In this document: positions 1 to 8,251 of the stretch, in pieces
Layout: each line of letters begins with the position of its first letter
Numbering within the stretch: position 1 is the stretch's first letter
Source: Bacilli bacterium
GTDB taxonomy: Bacteria; Bacillota_I; Bacilli_A; RFN20; CAG-826
Assembly (NCBI GenBank): GCA_024413875.1
Contig: JAKSVY010000034.1
Location: forward strand, 1 to 18,533
DNA: 18,533 nt
Direction: 5' to 3'
Position numbers and translations under genes: made by a program
The notes under the pieces: generated by a model
Database searches by the model: none
Told to the model about the DNA's origin: nothing
Seen by the model: the letters and a program-made list of their open reading frames with translations, nothing else

Positions 1-24
1 CTTTAAATCAAAATCTTTAGGCAT
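1..24 (-). CDS. oppC: Start of oligopeptide ABC transporter permease OppC (partial)
   Basis: Only the first eight codons (MPKDFDLK) lie in the window, and the rest runs off the left edge. The ATG sits inside the last codons of oppB and overlaps its TAA stop. It is preceded by a purine-rich GGGGGAAAAGGG stretch that can serve as ribosome binding site, so translation is probably coupled to oppB. OppC normally follows OppB directly, and OppC proteins often begin with a short charged segment containing a P-x-D-F pattern. The identity is inferred mainly from gene order, since eight residues cannot identify a family. Confidence 0.5.
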
Positions 25-1135
25 TACCCTTTTCCCCCATTCTAATACGTGGATCGATAAATCCATACGATAAATCAAGAACAATACCAGCTAGTAAGCC
101 GATTGTAGTGAAAATAGCCATATCAACCATTAAAACGTTGTAATCACGTGGAATTGAGTTAAGTGATCTAACATAAAGATCTCCAATTCCATGAATATTA
201 TATAAGTTTTCAAGAATCATAGAGCCGGAGAAAACACCAATAACTTCCGCCAAGATTGATGGAAGAATTGGAACGAATGCATTTCTCAAAGCGTGTCTTG
301 TGATTGCTTGAGATTTTGTTAAACCTTTTGTGCGTGCTAAAAGTAAATATTCACTAGACATAACTTCGCAAAGTTCTGCACGAACGAAACGGCAATAACC
401 ACAAATGGAGCCAAATGAAAGCGACAAGACAGGAATAATATAACCTGATGCTCTAACTGCAAAAGAACCATTTTCAGGCCATGTGATTGGCAAACTGCCT
501 TTAACACCAAATAAATAAATCATGAATGAAATAATGACGAACGATGGAATGGAAATGAAAATCATAACCAATGTTGAAATAACATGGTCAATCCAAGTGT
601 TCTTCTTTAAACCTGCAAAAATTCCAAGAGCAATGCCTATTGGAACAGATAACACAACTGAAACAATGTTGACTTTTAATGTTTCAGGAAGTCTTGTAGC
701 AATAATCTTGACTGTATCAACAGAAGGTTGAATAACTGTTGAGGTGCCCCAGTCCCATTTAGTTACAATGTTTTTGATCCAACTAAAGTATTGATCAACA
801 ATTGGAACATTATAGTAAACATCAAGCCAATGGGTTCTAGATTCATCATAGAAGTCAAATTGGCCATTAACGATATCACTTAAGTTGACTGGATCACCAA
901 ACTCTGGAAATGGGTTAATAAATTCATCAGCACTACTTAAGTATTGATATGGTATGACTTTATGATACATGTAATTTAAGTTAACTTGCTTATCATAGAA
1001 ACCATACTTGATACCTTCAGAAGTAGATTGAACTGATTCACCATTTAGCGATTTAACGAGGAAAAATGTCAACGTTAAAATAATAAATGCTGTTAGAAAT
1101 GCTAATAAGATTCTCTTTAAAGAGTATTTTAACAT
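17..1135 (-). CDS. oppB: Oligopeptide ABC transporter permease OppB
   Basis: Inner-subunit permease of a peptide importer, forming the membrane channel together with OppC. The 372-residue protein has one N-terminal membrane helix (about residues 8-28) and then an extracellular stretch of about 120 residues. A WDWGTS motif at 128-132 corresponds to the GDLGTS motif of the family. The helical core starts near 150. The EAA loop that contacts the ATPase is clear at about 262-291 (ARTKGL, then RHALRNAFVPIL), and the tail DPRIRMG is typical. It is longer than the usual 305-320 residues because of the long first outer loop, as in some Mollicutes-related OppB proteins. The ribosome binding site AGGAAAGG lies 12 bases before the ATG. 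It has its own promoter and is followed directly by oppC. No substrate-binding gene is in the same transcript; the candidate partner is the binding protein at 5277-8249. Confidence 0.93.
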   Translation of the reverse strand: MLKYSLKRILLAFLTAFIILTLTFFLVKSLNGESVQSTSEGIKYGFYDKQVNLNYMYHKVIPYQYLSSADEFINPFPEFGDPVNLSDIVNGQFDFYDESRTHWLDVYYNVPIVDQYFSWIKNIVTKWDWGTSTVIQPSVDTVKIIATRLPETLKVNIVSVVLSVPIGIALGIFAGLKKNTWIDHVISTLVMIFISIPSFVIISFMIYLFGVKGSLPITWPENGSFAVRASGYIIPVLSLSFGSICGYCRFVRAELCEVMSSEYLLLARTKGLTKSQAITRHALRNAFVPILPSILAEVIGVFSGSMILENLYNIHGIGDLYVRSLNSIPRDYNVLMVDMAIFTTIGLLAGIVLDLSYGFIDPRIRMGEKGNA

Positions 1136-1147
1136 TGAATTTATCGA

Positions 1148-1171
1148 CCTTTCCTCATACTCGCAAGTATG
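1148..1171 (-). promoter_or_regulatory. Leader hairpin abutting the oppB ribosome binding site
   Basis: On the minus strand CATACT-TGCG-AGTATG forms a perfect 6-bp stem with a UGCG (UNCG-class) tetraloop at 1156-1171. The Shine-Dalgarno sequence AGGAAAGG (1148-1155) follows with no gap. The hairpin starts 8 bases after the -10 box, so it would sit at the extreme 5' end of the transcript. Such a structure could protect the mRNA 5' end or, as DNA, act as an operator. Similar hairpins precede the protease and lipoprotein genes. Confidence 0.6.
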
Positions 1172-1179
1172 ATTGTAAG

Positions 1180-1208
1180 ATTATATTACATATAAAGAGC
1201 ATAATCAA
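1180..1208 (-). promoter_or_regulatory. Promoter of oppBC
   Basis: Housekeeping-sigma type promoter reading leftward: -35 TTGATT (1203-1208), a 17-base spacer and a perfect -10 TATAAT (1180-1185). The predicted start is near 1173. It lies just after the terminator of the upstream lipoprotein gene, so oppBC is a separate transcription unit. Confidence 0.75.
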
Positions 1209-1217
1209 GTTTATAAG

Positions 1218-1253
1218 CAACAAAAAAGAGCGGTCCAATATGAATCGCTCTTT
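1218..1253 (-). terminator. Terminator of the large lipoprotein gene
   Basis: A perfect 8-bp stem, AAAGAGCG (1225-1232) against CGCTCTTT (1246-1253), with a 13-base loop. Reading leftward it is followed by a run of six T. It lies 16 bases past the stop of the lipoprotein gene and just before the oppB promoter. Confidence 0.85.
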
Positions 1254-1268
1254 AGTTGTTAGATAATT

Positions 1269-3827
1269 TTATTCAACACTATTAACAATTAATTCGAAAT
1301 ATGCAACTGCATACACTCTATCTGGCACTTGATCTTGATCCATATCATATGCCATAAACACGACGTTTGCATATAAAGTATATGCACCATCAATAGAAAC
1401 AAATGTCAAATAGAATGCACTAGAATCTGAATCGTATTCGTAATCGTCACCAACCTGTACAAAGTATTCAGGAACAATTCCAAGAAGAGTTGGTTCGCAG
1501 TATTGATATAACATTAGACTCATATAGTTGCTATATGATTGATCACTGGCGCACATTGTATCATATGGAACATAGACAATATTAACATTTGATGTTTTGT
1601 AATAAGTATCACTCAATTTCGCATATTTATTTGTAGGATCTTGGAATGTAGCAGCAACAATTTCATCCATAATTTCTTCTGGAGTTCCTGGTACTGTAAC
1701 TTCATCAGGTTCGTATACAGTGAATTCAGCAATATAACCACCAGTAATTAAATCTTTATCATCAGTTACTTCATCGCCATTGACATCTTCTTGTGCTTGC
1801 ACAAGTACTTCATAGACAACTACATCAAATGCAAATAAACCATCATTTGTAGCATAAGTAAAGGTTAATGATGCAGCACCATTGTCAAGTTCACCATAAG
1901 ATACTGGTTCTTTCTTCAAAACGATGTAATCAGGTAAACCTGCAGTAGCGTAATTATAAACATTACCAAGGAATTGATAGCCATACATTCCACCATAAAC
2001 TGGTCCATATTGTGAGTTTTCATCGTATTTAGTGTATTTTCCAACATAGACGCCAGATTCTGCTGGTGTTTCAGTAAATTGAACACCATTAATTGAGGTA
2101 ATAAGAGTAGCTAATTCTGCAGTGGAGGTAATTGGCGATTTGGTGTAAACCTTAAAGCTAACTGTAAACACAGTTTCAGATTCTACTTCGTCATATTCGC
2201 CATTAACTGTGATATCAATCATGAATGCATCTTTATACACAGTTTGAGTTAATGAACCGTTTAAATTTTCAACTGCTTCTCCAGCAGATTCATATCCGGT
2301 TAATAAACCAACGATTGATGCTAATTCAGCTTCATTATCAACATTACCAGTTTCAGTTAAAGTAGTTGAAGATAAATCTGGATTATTTTTGTTATAAGTG
2401 AGATCAGTTTCTTCAAGAGATAATAATGGAAGAACGCTTTGAACTAAATTTCTACCATTAACTGAGTAGTTAATTTCTGGGCATGCAAAGTAAATTTTTG
2501 TATTAAATCCAGAAACAGTTAAAGTTGGTTCAACATTTTCATCACTAAAGTAGACTTCTTTCCAATCACCAACTCTAATTTCGTATTCACCAACGAACTT
2601 ATCGGTAAATTTATAAATATCATAAGTAATGGTTGTTCCGTTACCCTGAGGCACAACATCAGGTTCTGCCTCTTTTGTAAATCCTGCAGTTTCTAATCCG
2701 GTGCAGAATGCTGTTCTTTGTGCTTCGGTAACATCAAAAATGCCAAGACCAACTGCATAATCAAATTTATCTAAAGATAAATCAAATGGGTTTGCAATTT
2801 GATAATCATTTGAACAAGAGAAGTTACCCCATTCAGCATCATTCATTGCTGTAGAAGTAATTTCTGGTAAATCAAATAATCCATAAGCACAACGAGCATA
2901 CTCATTTAATAAATCAGGGTCATTAAGGAACACGTCTTCAGCATCAAGCAATGGGTAACCAATATATGATGTTGGAAGGCCAAATAATTCATAAACATTT
3001 TGATTATAAACTAATCTATTTTTAACAATCAAAGTTGTTCCTTCTTGATCATCCAAACCCACAACAACATATTCGTTATAGTCGTCAGCTGAAAATGCTT
3101 TACTATTACTAATCGTGTATGGAGCAATTTCGATAACATAAGCTGTATCTTCATCAACGCCAGCATATTCAGCGGCACCAGCTGGTAATGAACTCATTAC
3201 CTGAGGAGCATAATATGCTTTTCCATAGTAATTTGATGTATGGGTTCCCGTAATTTCTACAAATGCATCAACGAATGCTTCGACATCATCTTCGTCAGCA
3301 TTTCCCATCTCAATCCACCAGTCTTTTAACTGTTGATTTTCGACTTCTGTTTTGATTTCCATGCCTTTGAAATAAGGATAGAATTCATCACAGTATGAGA
3401 GTTGAGTCATATTGTAAAGAATGTTCAACTCTTGATTTGACCAGTAGTTAATAGTTGCATTGAAATGATCGTTATAATCTTCTCCTTCGAATGACCACTC
3501 GACCAAAATGTCATAAACTCCTGCGCCAGTAATTTGTGTTGGGGCTGATACCTCAACATCATCGCTACTCACTTCGACTTTTGAACCATCTGAGTAATTA
3601 GCATAAACTTTGATGCCATCAAAATCCCAAGAGAAGCTTGTTCCAGACAATGTGTAATCTGTTGTACAGCCACTTGTGTCAACAGTGAAATCGACAAAAG
3701 TAGGAGCTGGTGTAGGCTCAGGATCCACAGTTACATCTGTTGACCCGCCATTATCAGGGTTTTGATTACATCCGGCTAAGCCTGCTGTTAAGAGCAAGGA
3801 CAAAGCCAAAACCTTTAAATTTTTCAT
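1269..3827 (-). CDS. Large acidic lipoprotein of unknown function with Ig-like domain and Ca-loop motifs
   Basis: I do not recognise a named family for most of this 852-residue protein. It begins with a lipoprotein signal peptide with lipobox LAGC (lipidated Cys20), then a Pro/Thr-rich linker. A bacterial Ig-like domain follows (about 45-130, with the pattern WDFDGIKVYANYSDGSK). The rest is long, Tyr/Asp/Glu-rich and predicted beta-rich, with no further membrane segment. The last 260 residues look like two diverged copies of one domain. Each has a strand block near 615-675 and 769-828 and ends in a DxNGDxxxD or DxDxDxxxD loop (681-692 and 828-839), resembling calcium-binding loops. The start is set at the Met preceded by AAAGGAGAA; the 23 upstream in-frame codons run through the promoter. 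Its position between the peptide-binding operon and oppBC suggests, but does not prove, a role at the same cell surface, such as substrate capture or adhesion. Confidence 0.85.
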   Translation of the reverse strand: MKNLKVLALSLLLTAGLAGCNQNPDNGGSTDVTVDPEPTPAPTFVDFTVDTSGCTTDYTLSGTSFSWDFDGIKVYANYSDGSKVEVSSDDVEVSAPTQITGAGVYDILVEWSFEGEDYNDHFNATINYWSNQELNILYNMTQLSYCDEFYPYFKGMEIKTEVENQQLKDWWIEMGNADEDDVEAFVDAFVEITGTHTSNYYGKAYYAPQVMSSLPAGAAEYAGVDEDTAYVIEIAPYTISNSKAFSADDYNEYVVVGLDDQEGTTLIVKNRLVYNQNVYELFGLPTSYIGYPLLDAEDVFLNDPDLLNEYARCAYGLFDLPEITSTAMNDAEWGNFSCSNDYQIANPFDLSLDKFDYAVGLGIFDVTEAQRTAFCTGLETAGFTKEAEPDVVPQGNGTTITYDIYKFTDKFVGEYEIRVGDWKEVYFSDENVEPTLTVSGFNTKIYFACPEINYSVNGRNLVQSVLPLLSLEETDLTYNKNNPDLSSTTLTETGNVDNEAELASIVGLLTGYESAGEAVENLNGSLTQTVYKDAFMIDITVNGEYDEVESETVFTVSFKVYTKSPITSTAELATLITSINGVQFTETPAESGVYVGKYTKYDENSQYGPVYGGMYGYQFLGNVYNYATAGLPDYIVLKKEPVSYGELDNGAASLTFTYATNDGLFAFDVVVYEVLVQAQEDVNGDEVTDDKDLITGGYIAEFTVYEPDEVTVPGTPEEIMDEIVAATFQDPTNKYAKLSDTYYKTSNVNIVYVPYDTMCASDQSYSNYMSLMLYQYCEPTLLGIVPEYFVQVGDDYEYDSDSSAFYLTFVSIDGAYTLYANVVFMAYDMDQDQVPDRVYAVAYFELIVNSVE

Positions 3828-3837
3828 AATTGGATTC

Positions 3838-3853
3838 TCCTTTCGCAAAAGAA
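3838..3853 (-). promoter_or_regulatory. Leader hairpin overlapping the lipoprotein ribosome binding site
   Basis: The minus strand TTCTTT-TGCG-AAAGGA can form 6 pairs including one G-U, with a UGCG tetraloop. The 3' arm contains the start of the Shine-Dalgarno AAAGGAG, so folding would partly mask it. The loop is identical to that of the oppB leader hairpin. The stem is weak (one G-C pair), so the evidence lies mainly in the recurrence. Confidence 0.4.
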
Positions 3854-3864
3854 AAATTTTATAT

Positions 3865-3892
3865 ATTTTATCATATAAAACCATTTTGTAAA
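3865..3892 (-). promoter_or_regulatory. Promoter of the large lipoprotein gene
   Basis: Reading leftward: -35 TTTACA (3887-3892), a 16-base spacer and -10 TAAAAT (3865-3870). The -35 lies inside one of two direct repeats (ATTTTGTAAAGCA at 3883-3895 and ATTTTGTAAGCA at 3906-3917 on the plus strand). Confidence 0.5.
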
Positions 3893-3917
3893 GCATTTTT
3901 TTAGGATTTTGTAAGCA
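3883..3917. repeat. Pair of direct repeats at the lipoprotein promoter
   Basis: ATTTTGTAAAGCA (3883-3895) and ATTTTGTAAGCA (3906-3917) differ by one inserted A and are 22-23 bases apart, about two helical turns. One copy covers the putative -35 box, an arrangement that fits a tandem binding site for a regulator. The region is AT-rich, so chance is possible. Confidence 0.4.
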
Positions 3918-3928
3918 CTTTCAAATAA

Positions 3929-3957
3929 TAAAAAAGGTATGTATAAATACATACCTT
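3929..3957 (-). terminator. Terminator of the protease/binding-protein operon
   Basis: A perfect 11-bp palindrome, AAGGTATGTAT (3934-3944) and ATACATACCTT (3947-3957), followed leftward by a run of six T. It lies about 20 bases past the stop of the Ig-domain gene and before the lipoprotein promoter, so it closes the three-gene operon. Confidence 0.85.
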
Positions 3958-3977
3958 ATTTTGATATTGTGATTTAA

Positions 3978-5264
3978 TTATAGATCGAAGATAGTATCGA
4001 CTTTCTTGTAACCGCTTGTTGGAATAAATGTTTCAACGTCCTCGGTTTCGATGTAATAATCAACATCAATTGTATTAATGTAATTGACCTTTTTTGCAGT
4101 AAAAGTCATTACTTCAGAAATGTGTTTTTGAGTAGCAATATTGTTTTCCCAGACAAATCTCATTGTATCATTCATAGTGACAACAGTATTGACTGGAATA
4201 TCTAATGCAGTGGCATCTTCTTGACCAACACGACCACCACTAACAGATTCATATTGATACATAAATTGACCAGCATCTTCTGATTCTGCTAAGAAACCGT
4301 ATTTATCGCTTCCTGGAGTAATTCCTTGTTTACCTTTTGTAGTACTATCAGCAATTGCTAGTTGAAGAGTAGAGGTGCCTTTTACCATGGCGAGTTGTTG
4401 TGTAATAACTTTTTCACCAGAAGTGAAGAAGTTGCCAATAACTTCGCATAAGGCTTTATATCTTGTAAACTCAGGATCTACTGTTTTTGAAGATTGGTCG
4501 ATCACCATGTAGGTTTTCTTATTACCGTTTGTCTTATAAATATAAGTGTAGAACAATGAGTCTGTGTAGAAAATATAGTCGTTTCTGCTTTGTTCAATTG
4601 AACCACCTTCACATTTAGCTTCAAAGTCAGTGGAAGTAATTCTGAAATAGCTGTTTGCTTGGTCAATCCAGAAGTTTTCTGTAAAACCGCTAGATGATTT
4701 AACAACACCAGCATCAGTCTTTCTTTCGCTGTAATATTGTTCACTAATGAAAACTGGGCCTAAATCTTCCATTGATTCTTGAGCAGTTAAAATAGCGTTA
4801 ACACGATTTGCCACCTTCGTTGAAGTAGTCTTATTAACCACTACGTGCGCGCTATCCTTAATAGATCCGTCCGCGTTACTAACTGTAATTTCGCATTTAC
4901 CTGCAGCAACAGCAGTGATAAGACCAGAATCATTAACCTTTGCAACAGCTTCATTACTGGAAGTATATTTAAATCCTTCTCTTGAGGCATTAAATGGTAA
5001 AACATCAAATTTTAATTGAGCTGTTTCGTTAGCACCACTTTTTGCAATTAATGAAATTGTCTTATTCTTTACTTCAATAGAAGTAAGTTTTGAGTTCTTT
5101 GGATCATCTGGATCATTAATTTTAAGAACTTGACCATTTTCACCGTATTTAACAATGATGTGATCTTTATCTCTGTTTGTAATGATTTGATCAGGAGTAG
5201 GAACAACAACTGTTGCTAGCATTGCAGGAACACCGACTAAATATAGAACTTTAAGAAAATTCAT
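3978..5264 (-). CDS. Secreted protein with Big_2 Ig-like domain, function unknown
   Basis: This 428-residue protein has an N-terminal hydrophobic segment (about residues 3-21) without a lipobox Cys, so it is either cleaved and released or kept as an N-terminal anchor. Residues about 60-145 form a Big_2 bacterial Ig-like domain, seen in the pattern of strands ending GLITAVAAGKCEITVSN. The remaining 280 residues are beta-rich with no motif I can name. In outline (extended strands reporting on a modified or lipid-like ligand) they could resemble lipoprotein-carrier or DUF-type folds, but this is a guess. Its ribosome binding site TAGGAGG overlaps the stop codon of the peptide-binding gene 12 bases upstream, so it is probably translationally coupled to it. 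It is the last gene of the protease operon. It may be an accessory to peptide capture; no enzymatic residues are evident. Confidence 0.85.
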   Translation of the reverse strand: MNFLKVLYLVGVPAMLATVVVPTPDQIITNRDKDHIIVKYGENGQVLKINDPDDPKNSKLTSIEVKNKTISLIAKSGANETAQLKFDVLPFNASREGFKYTSSNEAVAKVNDSGLITAVAAGKCEITVSNADGSIKDSAHVVVNKTTSTKVANRVNAILTAQESMEDLGPVFISEQYYSERKTDAGVVKSSSGFTENFWIDQANSYFRITSTDFEAKCEGGSIEQSRNDYIFYTDSLFYTYIYKTNGNKKTYMVIDQSSKTVDPEFTRYKALCEVIGNFFTSGEKVITQQLAMVKGTSTLQLAIADSTTKGKQGITPGSDKYGFLAESEDAGQFMYQYESVSGGRVGQEDATALDIPVNTVVTMNDTMRFVWENNIATQKHISEVMTFTAKKVNYINTIDVDYYIETEDVETFIPTSGYKKVDTIFDL

Positions 5265-5276
5265 ATTCGTTTCCTC

Positions 5277-8249
5277 CTATTTAGCATTAGCGTTTTGGTC
5301 TGAAAGAGAACCATATAGCGAGATAATATTTTGAGTTGGGTTACCACCATTAATTGATAATGAGTAAGTAACTTGGAATTCAAAATATGTACCGTATTTA
5401 GTTCTTACAAATGGATCGGCAACATAGTTGGCATCTTGTGGATCAACTGGATTTGCACTATCCTCACGGTTGAGAACTTTTCTCATTGCATTAGCAACTT
5501 GTCCACCAACTTCTGGAGTAATAGTAATTGTGAGTCTTCCTGTTTCAGCGTTGTAGTCCTTTTGGAGATCAACAGTCGAAGAATCTTCAGCGTTATAAAC
5601 TTGAACTTTATCAACTGTGATATCAATGCCTGTTCCTTTAGCGAAATCTAATTGAGCTTCGATAGTTCCACCATTTTCAAGTGAAGTGTAAAGAGCATCA
5701 ACATATGCATTCTTAACAGTTTTGACTGAAGCACCTTCTTCAACAATACCGCCACGGTCAGCACATTCCCACAAACCATCGAATGACCATTTCATGCCAT
5801 TATAAATGATTGGGTTCTTTGTGTCGACTTTTGAGGTATCTGGTCCCCAGTTAAGTGTGAATGTTGATGAGTTATCACTCTTTAAAACTTCTAAGAAGTT
5901 TAATGGGTTATAAGTATTACCAGAAATAGCACCGAAAGCTAAGTCAAATTGACCTGCCATCATCTTGTCGTAGACCTTTGTGTAGTCTTCACCAGCGCAG
6001 TCTTGTTTAACGACTAGTTTTACCTTGCCACCACTAACAGCATTGTTATTGAAGGCTTTTTCAAAATAGGAAGCAAGCTCTTTGCCATAATCGCTTTCAT
6101 CGGTTTTATTCATCCAATAAATATGGATGTTGATTTCAGTTGGTTTAGAAACTGTTCCAAGTGTGATATCACCAGTTTGTTTTAATTGGTTAACTGCAGT
6201 CTTGAAGTAATTGACGGCCTTATCAAAGTTGTAGCCATAATCATCTTCATAAACTGGCTGACCATTATCATCAACACCGGTTTGTTTTAATGTATGATAT
6301 TTTGAAAGTGCATCCTTGTGAGCTTGGGTTGAGTTATAAGAAACACCATTCTCAGGATCACTTAAGTATGAGTTTGCAAAATAATCAATTGATTCATTAA
6401 CGCCACGGTTTGAAGCGAATGTTTTACGGTCAATAGACCAATAAAGTCCTTGTAAGAAGTTGTCATTTGACATCCATGGTTTGACAGCGTCTTCACGACC
6501 ACATTTCCATTTTTCGTCTTGTGTATCGTTTTTGACCATCTTACCGTTTTTGCCGAATAATTCTTGCCATCTTGCAGGAGTTAATGAGTTAACGTTAAGT
6601 TTGAATGTTGAAGAACCTTCAACTTTCTTTGTTGTACCCATATCATCGGTATTATCAACTTCTTTTGAAATTTGTTTTATTGGAATACCACATGAATCGA
6701 GTAAACCTTGTTGGAAGTACTCATAAAGTTTATCGCTTGAACCGCCGTCGCCTTCATAGTTATGAATCTTGACGCCAGGGATTCTGTATCTTGTACTGGA
6801 GACTTCAAACCATTTGTCATTTAATTTGAAACAAACATCGTTTTCATCCCATTTTTCAAGATAGTAAGCACCAATTCCTAATGTATGTTGTGGAATTGCG
6901 TTAGTAGCAGTGTCATCAAGACCGAACTTTTGCATACCATCTGCGATTGTTCCATCACCAAGAGATTTAATAAAATCTTCATTCATTGGTGAAACAAGGT
7001 TAGATGATAATGTGTACATTGCTGTAAAGTCATCAATATCATTGATGATTTCAATTTCAATGTATTCAGGTCCTGTATAACCACTAACATCGGCACTTGT
7101 TGAGAAACCAAGTCTACCATCAGCCTTCATGTTATTCCATAAAGCTAATGCTTGAGCATCGGTAGTGTTCTTAGTTGCATTGTAGAATGCTTGAGCACCT
7201 TTAATACCATAAGTTTGGTCTTTTGCCATTTCAGCACCACGAGACATCTTGCTTGATTGTGTCAAAAGCATACGATATGCAAATTCATAATCTGCAAGTG
7301 TAACTGGTTTGCCATCATAAGTAGCATTAGCTGATCTGAAAACAAAGTTTGAATTCATGTTAGCTGTTGTCTTTACATAAATTCTCCATCTTCTATAAAG
7401 ATTTAATGTGTTATTTGCGCCAACGTGAATTGGTCTATTGTTTGGTTGACCATTAACTTCGTCAGCAGCTAAACATGGATACCAATCATATCCATTCTTG
7501 TTTTCGTTTAATCTTGTTGACCAATAGGAAGACGATACATAGCTGAATAAGTCACTAACTTGTGAGCCTGAATCATTGTATGCATTGATTTTCCATGGGT
7601 TTGAGTTTTGAGCTGTGTGGTAATAATCTCTGTATGGCCCATCTTGGTCGCCAGAAAGATAACCACTTAACCAACCTTCTGAAAGAAGTCCCCAACCATA
7701 ACCAGTAATGTACTTAGTTGCTGGAAGGTGAGCACGTTTTGAATATTTAACGTAACCACCATCTTCGAAAAGAGTAATACCTGTTAAATGTGAATCAACA
7801 GCATATTTTTCAAGCTTTCCTAAGATTTCTGTCTTTTTAGCAACTGCATCAGCGCCTGAAACATTCGAGAAGTTCCAACCACCATTTGCAGGAACAGCAG
7901 TGTTATTTACTTGGAAAGTAACTGAGAAGGATGTACCTCCAGCTTCTTTAACAATAATAACTGCTTTGCCTTGTTGTCTTGCAGTAACACCGCCGTTATC
8001 ATCAACTTCGACAACGGAAGGTGTTCTGTTATCAAATGTGTAAACACGATTAGAGTCGTTAACACCATTTGTTAAAATTTTGATTGAGTCAGATTCTCCG
8101 ACTTCAATAGCAACTTTTCCACTACTTAAAGAAGCGGTAAAGCTAAATTTTTCAACAACAGTAGTTGGATCTTTATCACAACCAGCTAATGTTATTGCTG
8201 ATGCGCCAAGGAATGCAAGAGCGCATAGAATGTTAGAAGTCTTTTTCAT
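5277..8249 (-). CDS. oppA: Peptide ABC transporter substrate-binding lipoprotein (family 5) with Big_2 domain
   Basis: Extracellular receptor that captures peptides for an Opp-type importer. Lipobox LAGC places the lipidated Cys at residue 24. A Big_2 Ig-like domain (about 35-115) follows, with the typical VVEVDDNGGVTARQQGKA segment. From about 160 the protein matches solute-binding family 5: VTLADYEFAYRMLL (316-329) corresponds to the VTAEDFVYAWRR-type signature of OppA, and the domain continues to the C-terminus. At 990 residues it is far longer than the usual 540-600, through the Ig domain and expanded loops. The ribosome binding site GAGGAGGA is inside the last codons of the protease gene and only two bases separate that stop from this ATG, so the two are tightly coupled. 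The oppB permease lies 4 kb downstream in a separate transcript. The oppA symbol reflects the family; the substrate is not determined. Confidence 0.92.
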   Translation of the reverse strand: MKKTSNILCALAFLGASAITLAGCDKDPTTVVEKFSFTASLSSGKVAIEVGESDSIKILTNGVNDSNRVYTFDNRTPSVVEVDDNGGVTARQQGKAVIIVKEAGGTSFSVTFQVNNTAVPANGGWNFSNVSGADAVAKKTEILGKLEKYAVDSHLTGITLFEDGGYVKYSKRAHLPATKYITGYGWGLLSEGWLSGYLSGDQDGPYRDYYHTAQNSNPWKINAYNDSGSQVSDLFSYVSSSYWSTRLNENKNGYDWYPCLAADEVNGQPNNRPIHVGANNTLNLYRRWRIYVKTTANMNSNFVFRSANATYDGKPVTLADYEFAYRMLLTQSSKMSRGAEMAKDQTYGIKGAQAFYNATKNTTDAQALALWNNMKADGRLGFSTSADVSGYTGPEYIEIEIINDIDDFTAMYTLSSNLVSPMNEDFIKSLGDGTIADGMQKFGLDDTATNAIPQHTLGIGAYYLEKWDENDVCFKLNDKWFEVSSTRYRIPGVKIHNYEGDGGSSDKLYEYFQQGLLDSCGIPIKQISKEVDNTDDMGTTKKVEGSSTFKLNVNSLTPARWQELFGKNGKMVKNDTQDEKWKCGREDAVKPWMSNDNFLQGLYWSIDRKTFASNRGVNESIDYFANSYLSDPENGVSYNSTQAHKDALSKYHTLKQTGVDDNGQPVYEDDYGYNFDKAVNYFKTAVNQLKQTGDITLGTVSKPTEINIHIYWMNKTDESDYGKELASYFEKAFNNNAVSGGKVKLVVKQDCAGEDYTKVYDKMMAGQFDLAFGAISGNTYNPLNFLEVLKSDNSSTFTLNWGPDTSKVDTKNPIIYNGMKWSFDGLWECADRGGIVEEGASVKTVKNAYVDALYTSLENGGTIEAQLDFAKGTGIDITVDKVQVYNAEDSSTVDLQKDYNAETGRLTITITPEVGGQVANAMRKVLNREDSANPVDPQDANYVADPFVRTKYGTYFEFQVTYSLSINGGNPTQNIISLYGSLSDQNANAK

Positions 8250-8251
8250 AA

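Noticed and set aside
522..731. Plus-strand open frames opposite oppB, the binding protein, the protease and others (for example 522-731, 5373-5651, 6460-6726, 9216-9440)
   Set aside because: They lie antisense to well-supported genes, lack ribosome binding sites and family signatures, and have unlikely residue composition.
3828..3896. In-frame 23-codon N-terminal extension of the large lipoprotein
   Set aside because: It runs through the -10 region and the ribosome binding site, and it would bury the lipoprotein signal peptide. The Met at 3827 has a good AGGAG and begins a textbook lipobox signal.
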